Shown piece after piece: positions 55,641 through 64,000 of a stretch of DNA of 64,000 nt. Numbering within the stretch: position 1 is the first letter of the stretch; every line of letters starts with the position of its first letter. The DNA comes from Merluccius polli (taxonomy: Eukaryota; Chordata; Actinopteri; Gadiformes; Merlucciidae). The notes under the pieces were generated by a model. That model searched no databases and was not told where the DNA came from. It saw only the letters and a program-made list of their open reading frames with translations. The stretch lies in NCBI GenBank assembly GCA_030340625.1, contig JAOPHQ010005707.1, positions 219,726 to 283,725 on the forward strand, given 5' to 3'. Both the position numbers and the translations under genes were made by a program.

Positions 55641-55974
55641 TCGGGGAAAGAGAGGCTTTATTTGGAACCTTGGAACTTTGGCCGCACTGCAGCATACGAC
55701 TCATCAGCTCTGCCACATGGCGCCATAAACAGGAGGTAAGCAGTGCCCATTGCTTAGGCTAAAACTGCACATAGATAGATATAGGACTATTAGGTGACAG
55801 AGCTGCTAGCGTACGTTGTGGTAGAGCTTTGGTTCTTCGGTCCATAGTCGTTACAGTTAAGCCGACGTTAAATGAACAGGCGCTGAATACTCAAATTGGG
55901 ATTGATTAAATTATATTAGTCGCCATTTTACGGCAAATAAGAAGTAACAAATGGCCAGTAATGTATGAGTGTAA

Positions 55975-56185
55975 GGGTTTGAGGCCCATTTAGTAGTAAA
56001 TCGGTTTGAGGCCGAATTAGTTTAAGAGGCGGGTTTGAGGCCCACATATGGTTTAAAATAAAATAAAAAAGACAAAAAAGAGGCGGGTTTGAGGCCCACA
56101 TATGACTTAAAATAAAATAAAAAAAGACAAAAAAGAGGCGGGTTTGAGGCCCGATTAATGTTTTAAAATCGGTTTGGGGCCCCTA
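55975..56185 (+). repeat. Leader tandem repeat of copy 2 (different unit)
   Basis: GGTTTGAGGCC recurs at about 55976, 56003, 56032, 56086 and 56141, and as GGTTTGGGGCC at 56171. The two longest units (~54 bp) contain TTAAAATAAAATAAAAAAGAC. It occupies the same place after the primer site as the 46-bp array of copy 1. Confidence 0.85.
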
Positions 56186-58790
56186 AATTGTTTTATCTTG
56201 TTTAATTGGTCAAAGATTGTGACCTAATATGATAACGTGGTGAATTAGGAAGTGAAGTGAGGAGATCGAGTGGTCATAGAACGCTACTAACATTACTACT
56301 AACATTGCATGCACAAAGAACTACGCTAACTTGCATGAAACACAATTGCCCGCATTCGTGTAGCTAACCCTGCATGTGTTGATGCTTGCTAACTTTGCTA
56401 AAGTGCATCTTAGTTAAGTCTGCAGAATGTAACTGGAGAACCCAACACGTGGGTTAGCCTTTTGTTCCTCATAGAAGCATGGTAGCATTCTGGTACTATT
56501 AGCCACATAAGCTAAACACGAGGGCCTAGCGGAAGATAGCCCACCACGGGGGGTGGTTTATGGCTCATTGTTCTCCAAGGGGGATGGTAGCATTCCCGTA
56601 TTCTTAGCCATTTGGCCCAAGTGGAGGCTAATGGCTATGCTAAGTCTAGGGAGAGACGGTAAACTCATCTATCTAACCTATAGACATATACCTAACGGTG
56701 CAAGTGGAGTTGGAGCACTTGTACATATGGGCACACACATAGTTGGGCATATACACAATATTAACTGGTAGGCCTAGTAACACAGCAGGGAGCATAGATT
56801 ACAAATCCCTGTCAGCCATTTTGGGAGTCCCCAAAATGGCCCCCAAGACCCCCTACCCCTCGACCACCCTTACCCCCACCCAGACTACCCAGACTTTCCC
56901 CCTCCCCCGACGACTGACCATGAAGAAGGGGACAAAGGAATGGCGTTTGCCAGTCTGCGTTTGCAAGTGTGAATGGGGTGTGAATGAAGTTGTGCGCTCC
57001 TAGAATGCAAGGGGAGAAGGCAGAATGGAGCCCAATACAATAATTTGGTTTAATGTTATTATCTAGACATATACATTTATAAATAACTATGTTAGCAGAT
57101 GTCATTACTGCGATGAAAAGTGTTGTTGTGTAAAAACTGATAATTCATAAGCATCAACTTGTCAGTAATAGGAAGGTGTTAAAATTGACATTAACTCTTT
57201 GTTTTATTCTTTCCTTTAACCTTAAGAGAAGGAGGGGACCTCCATGCCCCTTCCAAAGAAAGATCATGAACACCTCTTTTTGTTTTTATTAATGATAAGA
57301 AATTATAAGGTTAACAAAGGAGGAAAGGGAAGTTGGACAGGACACAATGAGATGGGGACAGTAAGTGGTAATTCTTATAACAGGAGGATTTATTTAGAAA
57401 GACAGAGGGAAGTAGACAGAAGGATAGAAGAAGGGAAAGTGTAAGAAAGTTAAAGAAGGTAAAGAGAGAAATGTGGTCTAGAGAGAGAGGGACAGAGCAG
57501 AGATAAAGCCGCAGGAGGTAATTTAGATAAGGAGATCTAACAAAGGAGGGAGGCATTATAGAGTTATGTAGGGGTTTACCTTATAATAGTAGTGGTAATA
57601 ATAATAATGATGTTAATGATAATAATAATAATAATAGACATAATGAAACATAACGAAGAAAGCAATGCGAACATTAGGACGGTTGAAGATCAGGTCAACT
57701 ATGTATATATGTCTGTTATTTGTTTTTGTTTCCTGTTGATTTTGTTTTCTTTGTGTATTTGTTTTATACTTTTAACTGTTTGTGTGAGTGTTTTGTGCTT
57801 TATAGGACAAATAGCAGACCAACAGCTCAGTCACGTCACATGAAGCCCCGAACCCCTGGTACCCCCTCATGAGTCTTTGTGCATAAGATGGTTGATGGGC
57901 ATAATACGGCCCTATCTGATAGTTTCATTTAAATCAGAAGTTATCTCCTCTACCACTCGTCCACAGTAGTCCAGGGGTCAACCAGCGCTGGGGACTAACA
58001 GTCCAGGGACTTTGCTCCCGCCTCAAGCGACGATATGGGAGTGTGGTAGAGTCATAACCTGATACACAGTGTAGGGGTGTAACAATTAATCCAGTCAATT
58101 TTTGGGTTGCTCAGTTTACCTCCATAATGTGGTGTCCATTGTCTTGTTTTTATGTACGATGTTTTGTTTTTGCTCAATGATGCTGACCGTTGCTGAGGCT
58201 ATGATTCTTAGATGGACCAGAGGGTTTTCACTTGGGACACACACACAGGTGCCATTTGATTATTAGAGGTGACTTGGGCGATGACAATGAGGGAATTGAG
58301 GTTGGTTTATTTGAGCCATATCCATTTTTAGTAAGCAAAACTATTCAATGATTGTGTGTGGATATATATATATATATTCAATTTTAACTTCATTCACCAT
58401 ATTCACCTATCGTTTGACTCACCTTTGTATGCAAGTTTGTTTTGATATAACTTTCACATATGGTTTGAACTACTTAGATTAGTAATGATATAAGACTATA
58501 TAGGATTAAGACATGCCTGATCTATAATTACATAATAAGAAACCACTGTCTACATATTGTTTGTTGTATTGTGTTAGATGTTTTCTTTGCAAAGATACTG
58601 GTTGGTTCTGGTCTCTCTTCCCCCAGGACAATGGAGGGGGGTCCATTAGAGAGAGGACAGTTGATCTGGGGTTCCTGCCCTAAATGGACTCAGAGACTCA
58701 TATTTGGACATTGAAATGGACTCCATACACAAAATGAACAGCAGGAACATTCCTGTTACCAGCGGTTGATAAGTTTCATATTAGGAGGCA
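56186..58790 (+). mobile_element. Internal non-coding region of retroviral copy 2
   Basis: Collinear with 46926-49460 in copy 1. Proline-codon-rich DNA (56820-56920) and purine-rich DNA (57310-57560) suggest gag remnants, but no domain can be recognised. Confidence 0.65.
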
Positions 58791-60883
58791 ACATGGTTGA
58801 CGGTCTTATCTGAATGTGATGTGTTTTTATACACTATTTTTAATTTTCTTTTGATTCTTTTAATGATTGATTATTCACAAGCGACTGATGTTGTCAGATG
58901 TTAACACTCTATAATTATGATTTGTTGTGCATTGGCAGTGACTGGATTGCAGAGAAGTGCTTCATCCTGATGGGGGGTGAGATCTTCTCTACCGTCATGA
59001 TACTTTTTTTTTCATCTCCTAGAGGTGGTTATCGACTGGATGATGGTAACCCAACCTGGACAGACCTCTCTTCAGCTGCTGAAAGGGTAACTGGGAAGAG
59101 TTCTTTCCGGTGGGGTGAGACTAGCTCATGAATTTGGCCTTATTAGAACAATTGAATAAGTTTACCTAGTCTAAGAGTAAATAAAATAATGTGGGCATAA
59201 GATCCAAAGGTAATGCTAGAAGACTAAAATAGTTGTTCCAAAAGCTTGATAAACTAGGACCCAGAATCACTGTCATGTACATATACTTTATGATATCATC
59301 GATATATAAAGGTCAATACAAGCGGGAAGAATGAATGCAACATTCTTAACTTTGTGTTAATTTTACGTGACTTTTTCAAAGTCACGAGGAGGGAATAAGT
59401 AGTGTATTTTATTTCAAGGAGGGACTATTTTTGTATTTTATTCCAAGGAGGGAATATTTTTATATCTTATTTGCAAGGATATTTTATTTCAAGGGGGGAA
59501 TATTTGCATTTAGATTTTTTGTTTTTTTTGTTTTTTGTTTTATTCGTTTAAATGTTGAATTTACATAAGTCAGACATGGTCTTTGAACATTTGCAAGGAC
59601 CAGGTTAAAGTAATCATTGGGAAATACTTCAGCAATCTGTTGGGAAAGGATCTAATACACAAGCTAGTTTATTGATATAGAAAGTTGGGAATTACTACGA
59701 CAACGCCTAATGCTGTTATGCTGTGTTTAATACCTTAACTTGTTAGCTCTTTCCACTGCTGTGTCAAAACTACAGCGCCAACACCGGGTGGTGCAGCAGT
59801 TACCCATCAAACAAGCGGTTATGTTACATTCACTGGGAATGGTGGAAAGAGTGAACGGGACACTCAAGAAACTGACATTTCCGAGAAACAGAGTGCAGAG
59901 CCAAAGGATGGACCACCAACCAGGGTGGAGAAAGGTGACCAGGTGTACCCGAGAGTGTGCAGGGGACAGTGGAGCGCCCCGATTTGATCAGGCTGTGGTA
60001 CCTGATATCCTGGAGTTCGGCACCTGTGTCTAGGAGGACATGGCACCTGTTTTACTTGAATGTTGAATTATTAAATACACAGTATGCTTCACGGTTGTCA
60101 ATACAATGCATTATAAGTACGGAATGTGTTATGCTGTAGTCCCATGATTGCTTTAATAATGAAACGGATGAATTTTTTGATGCTGCTAAAATGTTCTGAC
60201 TACTGGTGAGGAGTGGATCCGTGGGGAAGGCACACATGGGTACGTGTTGGTAACCTTGGCGTGTGGGCCTTGCCTATGGATCACAAGATGAACATTGAAT
60301 TCATGAACTGTCCGACTTGAGGTTGGCTACAGATACGGGGGATAACACTGGTGATCTTTGAGTAACCTGCGTGCATGGAAACCATCTGAGCAATTGCATG
60401 CTAGTCTACAGGGCGTTTTTTAGATCTATATAGGGTTAATGCTGCTAACACGATAATGTCTCTTCTGTGTTAGCCAGAGCTGCTAACACGGTAATGTCTG
60501 TTCTTATACCTGGAGGTATTCGATTTTGGTTATACATGCATATAAGTATTTGAAGGGATTTCATATGGGGAAATTACAATGCATTAACTACTATGCCTTT
60601 CTGTCCTCAGGATACTGTGATAATGGTATGACATATGGATTGTATGATGTGATGATAATTTGTCTACTGTTGGCTACGGCCCATGTATTCTTTGAGACAC
60701 ACCAAGGTGAATGCCATCCAATTTAGAGATGCGACAGGTTTTCCTACTGTCTAGAAGAGGTTTTCCCGAACTAAGTCGATTGGTGATGTTGATGTTTTTC
60801 TTTTCGCTTGAATTTATACTCACCATTTTTAGACCTTACATGATACATAGCATTATTAATTTATAGTATGGTCATCAGTGATG
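58791..60883 (+). pseudogene. Retroviral copy 2: pol remnants
   Basis: Near 59785-59860 frames give VVQQLPIKQ and LGMVERVNGTLKK, the end of the integrase catalytic core including the final Glu region. Near 59915-59945 is RVEKGDQVYPRV, part of the integrase C-terminal domain. Stops surround both. The stretch 58791-59520 has repeated AAGGAGGGA(A/C)TA words without coding. 60250-60720 has no recognisable env. Confidence 0.6.
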
Positions 60884-60896
60884 ACCAAGGAGGGAC
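60884..60896 (+). promoter_or_regulatory. Polypurine tract of copy 2
   Basis: ACCAAGGAGGGAC adjoins the 3' LTR. Just before it is a short palindrome GGTCATCAGTGATGACC. Confidence 0.8.
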
Positions 60897-61284
60897 TGTT
60901 GCGAATTAATAACATGTATCATCAGGCTGTAAAATATCTGCACATAGCCAGGAGTAGAAATAAATATACAAGTTGTAGTAACTGCACCTCAACACGTGAT
61001 GGCGCCAAACAATATACTGGGGGCGGCGCTTAACGCTAGCCATTGTGCGTCATGGAGGCCACGCCTCCTGCCCAGAGGCATCCGGCGGAAACATCCGGTT
61101 AGGATCAGAATCGTCCAGGCAGACCTCCAGAGGGACGCGCGGACGATCTCTCCACGCGGCGTGACTTTTACATTACCTCTCCATTGTTACGTAGGTTAGA
61201 AATAACTTAAACCTAAACAAATAAAGTGAGTTATAAGCGTTTCCTGTTGTCGGCAGCCTTCTTCCCCGGGACACAAACCCCACA
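60897..61284 (+). repeat. 3' LTR of retroviral copy 2
   Basis: 388 bp, identical by eye to 55230-55617. Confidence 0.95.
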
Positions 61285-61588
61285 CAACTGACTCTTTATA
61301 TTCAGCCGGACCCATGTTTGGCACCCCCGCCCAGGTCTACCGTAAAGCAGTGAAACTACAATCTGACTACATTTTCGAGGCGCGATTGGATACTTCCGCT
61401 GCGTCACATCCGTAAGTGGCCGGGACGGCCACATGAAGTTGCATGTTCTGTTTTTCCGCGGGGACCCAACAGGGGGAGATGAAACACCCACCAAACAACC
61501 CAGAAAGTGTTGTAGAACGATCAGAACGACTCTCAACCTGCATGGTTAAGGTTATTTTTGATAAACGAGTTGCATAGTGCTTCTTTAA

Positions 61589-61990
61589 GAATAAAACTGA
61601 TTATTGAGTAAACTTAAACTTCTTCTATCGCTTCATTAAAGAACACGTGTGAGTAAGAGTTTCAAGAGAAACTGCTTTTCACAACAATATGTATGTAAGA
61701 TATAGTGTCTGACAGGACACTTTATTGCAGGTGTTATAAACCATTCATTAAAATAAATTATTTTAGCAAGAAGCCTTGTACATATTGTACTGCTCGTTCT
61801 CTAGATGGTCTGCTTGCATGCTCGCGCACTCGCTCACTTCGTGCACGTGCAGATCCATCTCCTCGCTTGAAGATCGAAGATGGTTTATAATTGGTTAGGG
61901 AGAACATCCTCTGTTGGTGCAATTTTACATATTTTGGCTATAACAGATGAGCATGGAAAAAAAGTACATTCAATTGATGTAAGAGATCCA
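61589..61990. other. End of the second-family LTR and unclassified flank
   Basis: 61589-61688 continues the LTR-like sequence of 53996-54620. At 61689-61715 AAGATATAGTGTCTGACAG matches the minisatellite unit at 31770-32905. The rest shows no gene. Confidence 0.45.
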
Positions 61991-61992
61991 GT

Positions 61993-62036
61993 CTGTGTGA
62001 AGTAGTGGTGGGGGTGCACCACTTCACACAGGCTGT
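61993..62036. repeat. Imperfect hairpin upstream of the Harbinger gene
   Basis: CTGTGTGAAGTAGTGGTG ... CACCACTTCACACAG form a stem with a two-base bulge. Confidence 0.7.
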
Positions 62037-62237
62037 GTTCCGAAGTGGAGGCTGCAGTCTCGCTAGAACTCTTCCTTGCGAGTCGCGTTCTATAGAGATG
62101 AGACTAGAGTGCTGCCTAGTGGTTGAGAGCGTTCGGAGTTTGGAACGACTTCCTAGTGCGGAGGCGCTTCCGCTTTTTAATACCGCGCTTCCGCCTTCAA
62201 AACTACGCGCCTTTTAACCGCATAAGCAAAAAAAAAA

Positions 62238-63911
62238 ATGGATGCGATCAATCTGATTGTCATGTACGTGCTGTGGTGTGAGCTGGAGGAGGATGCTGAG
62301 CGAGGTCATCGGAGGAGAAGAGAGCAGAGGAGAAGATGGCGCTATTGTCGGCATCTCTGCAACACAAACGGCGAGGTATTTGACCTACTTTAGTGATCTA
62401 ATTTAGAATTAGTGGTTTCTGATGTGTTTCATGGTTTGGGCAAAACATGTTTTAATTTAATATGTAATCCTTCCATGCTAATGAAGTACTACGTGGTCTA
62501 GCTGATAGTTTATAATATTCAGAATTTAAGCATCGTAAGATTGCGTACATTTTGCAGACAAATAAGGCTAATTTTTCTGACAGCTATAAGTGTCACACGT
62601 TTAAATCCCTCTGTGAACGCCCCTTTGCCTATCTTTTGGGCGGGGTAAGTTGTGCACATTATGCAGACAAGCTAGAATCGCAACTAGGCACTATTATTAT
62701 TATTATTGCCATAAAACATGCATAGAGTTCTGAATAAAGTGCATGACAGATCTTTTTAGAAGTTTTTTACAACCCAGGAAACATACCTGTAACACATCAG
62801 ATAGGGCAGGGGGTTGAAAGCTGGCATCCCTATGACAATGTAATGAGCCAGTTAGCGCCCACTTACTGGCGAGTTAACATTCGACAATTTACACCAATTT
62901 GATGACGCTAATTTGCATATTTAACGTTTTACAAACGGTGGAAGTGACAGTAAGCATTTCCACATCATATATAAAGTTTATATATTACCCTGTTACATAT
63001 ACACATACACACTCAACAATGACAACAATATGAAAACATGCACAATATTACACAGTAAAAGCACACAATTCTGTTGCAGGCCAGGCATTACTGCCAAATT
63101 AATGTGACGGTGCCGGTGCTGAAACGTTTTTTTTTATGGAGAGGACACCCGCCCGGATTTTAGGCTGGGCAGAGAGGCAATCCAGGTACTCCTGGGGGCC
63201 CTGCAAACTGAGCGTCAGCATGGCTGGGGGCCAACATTGGAGACCCTGGTCTTTTTATTTTGGATCGCCACTGGGTCAGCCTATCGGGTTGTGGCAAGAG
63301 TTTTTGGGATGCCCATTACATCCATTCACCGGATGGTTCATCGGATTGCGGAGGAGGTGGTGGCTGTGAGGGAGAAATTTATTAGGCTGCCACAGACAGA
63401 GGAGGAGCTCCTTGCCATGGGGGAAGGGTTTGCCCGACTGGCAGGGCACCCTGCCTTCATCAAAGCAGCTGGGGCGATGGATGGTTCCCACATCCGTATT
63501 AAGTCTCCTGGCGGCCCTGATGGTCAAGACTATGTCAACAGAAAACTTTTTCCATCCATGGTTTTGCAGGCAGTCTGTGACCATCAGGGCCGTTTCATTG
63601 ACACCTACATGGGCTTCCCAGGAAGCGTACATGACTCGCGCATCCTGAGGAACAGTTTCATCTACCTTTCTGGGAATTACCCCCCACCAGGATATTTCAT
63701 CTTAGGTGATGGTGGTTACCCATGTCTTTCAGAGCCCATGGCCCTTATCACACCATATAAGCGGCCACTCACAAGCATGGCAGAGCAAAGGTTTAATACG
63801 CATCACTCTCGGGGCCGCTCTATTGTAGAGCGCGCCTTTGGAATGATGAAAACCCGCTTCAGGTGCATCTTTTTAGAGGCACTTGAAGTACATAGTGAGT
63901 TTGTGCCAAAG
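62238..63911 (+). pseudogene. PIF/Harbinger transposase (two exons, 3' end outside window)
   Basis: Exon one is 62238-62375 (MDAINLIVMYVLWCELEED..., Arg-rich end) with a GAG|GTATTT donor. Exon two starts at 63080 after TTGCAG and runs to about 63911 (AAAG|GTATAT). Its catalytic nuclease carries the DDE residues in AMDGSHIRI, LGDGGYPC and SIVERAFGMMKTRF; FLFWIATGSAYRVVARVFG is the helix-turn-helix-like N-terminal part. The main frame is open from about 63132 to the donor. Joining exon one in phase gives RHYCQINVTVPVLKRFF and then loses frame in a nine-T run (63127-63135), where FYGEDTRPDFRLGREA continues one base off. Either a homopolymer error or a real single-base lesion. The partner Myb-like protein is not in view. 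Confidence 0.8.
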
Positions 63912-64000
63912 GTATATATAATTCCATAATTTCCCATATTTGTCCACTTACTGTATGTCATAATTGTTAAAACTGCTTATGGATTAACATACTTATTAGA

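Larger units (their letters stand above)
55230..61284 (+). mobile_element. Retroviral copy 2 (family ERV-A): complete structure, degenerate coding
   Basis: 388-bp LTRs at both ends, primer-binding site, polypurine tract and CAAC at 55226-55229 and 61285-61288 (4-bp target duplication). The two LTRs read identical. The 5.3-kb interior has no intact gag, pol or env, only relics, so it depends on proteins from another element. Confidence 0.9.
54621..61588 (-). mobile_element. Kolobok-like TTAA element, split by a retrovirus
   Basis: TTAA at 54621-54624 and 61585-61588. Terminal inverted repeats AAGGTGCGCTATGCAACTCG and (reverse complement) AAGAAGCACTATGCAACTCG. Removing the retroviral insertion (55230-61288) leaves an element of about 0.9 kb that carries one coding exon on minus. 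TTAA duplications occur in Kolobok and piggyBac; the ends do not look like piggyBac. Confidence 0.7.

Noticed and set aside
63136..63648. Other frames overlapping the Harbinger exon (63136-63369, 63276-63632, 63412-63648)
   Set aside because: They lack DDE motifs and overlap the frame that has them.

Overview
The window looks like a repeat-rich segment of a ray-finned fish (teleost) nuclear genome. The mobile elements point that way: Rex1 and Rex3, several L2-type LINEs, an L1/Tx1-type LINE, Tol2-like and other hAT elements, a Kolobok-like TTAA element, PIF/Harbinger, piggyBac, Tc1, BEL/Pao, Gypsy chromoviruses and endogenous retroviruses. Only the first 0.5 kb is a confident host gene: the C-terminal coding part and stop of an arylsulfatase I gene (arsi), transcribed rightward. 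A second host-like relic at 4.5-5.0 kb (two exons of an unidentified membrane protein, minus strand) is frameshifted and looks like a pseudogene.

Layout. 1-6 kb: arsi 3' end, a 1-kb palindromic foldback repeat, the membrane-protein relic, and a small element carrying the start of a RecQ-like helicase. 6-12 kb: a solo LTR with a perfect 5-bp target duplication, a decayed BEL/Pao relic, and a 3.6-kb foldback element entered by a 1.3-kb Tol2-like hAT element. 12-23 kb: a deep nest of LINEs. An outer jockey-superfamily LINE is split around an L2, which contains a second L2, Rex3 (minus), Rex1 (plus) and retroviral LTRs. 22.6-30.7 kb: an old minus-strand Gypsy polyprotein split by an L2, itself carrying a 1.2-kb inverted-repeat element of unknown type. 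30.7-36.4 kb: a piggyBac end, a deleted Tc1, a minisatellite, then an endogenous retrovirus fragment with a tRNA-Trp primer-binding site and gag. 36.4-38.5 kb: a hAT element containing an intact 144-codon ORF with one predicted membrane helix. 38.9-44.3 kb: a near-complete Tf1/sushi-type Gypsy with two LTRs, a 5-bp target duplication and a self-priming binding site. 44.4-54.6 kb: the 5' end of an L1-type LINE broken by a second retroviral copy with degraded pol. 54.6-61.6 kb: a TTAA-flanked element interrupted by a third retroviral copy whose two LTRs read as identical although the interior is almost non-coding. 62-64 kb: a PIF/Harbinger transposase running to the window edge.

Most coding sequence is therefore transposon protein, mostly broken. 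The functional stories are (i) one LTR family present as three dated solo or partial LTRs and two internal-bearing copies, with a related third body; (ii) a recent insertion without usable gag/pol/env, implying mobilisation by proteins made elsewhere; and (iii) a small membrane-protein ORF carried by a retroposon whose 3' tail resembles that of an L2 in the same window. Coordinates of old repeat borders are approximate unless a target duplication is stated.
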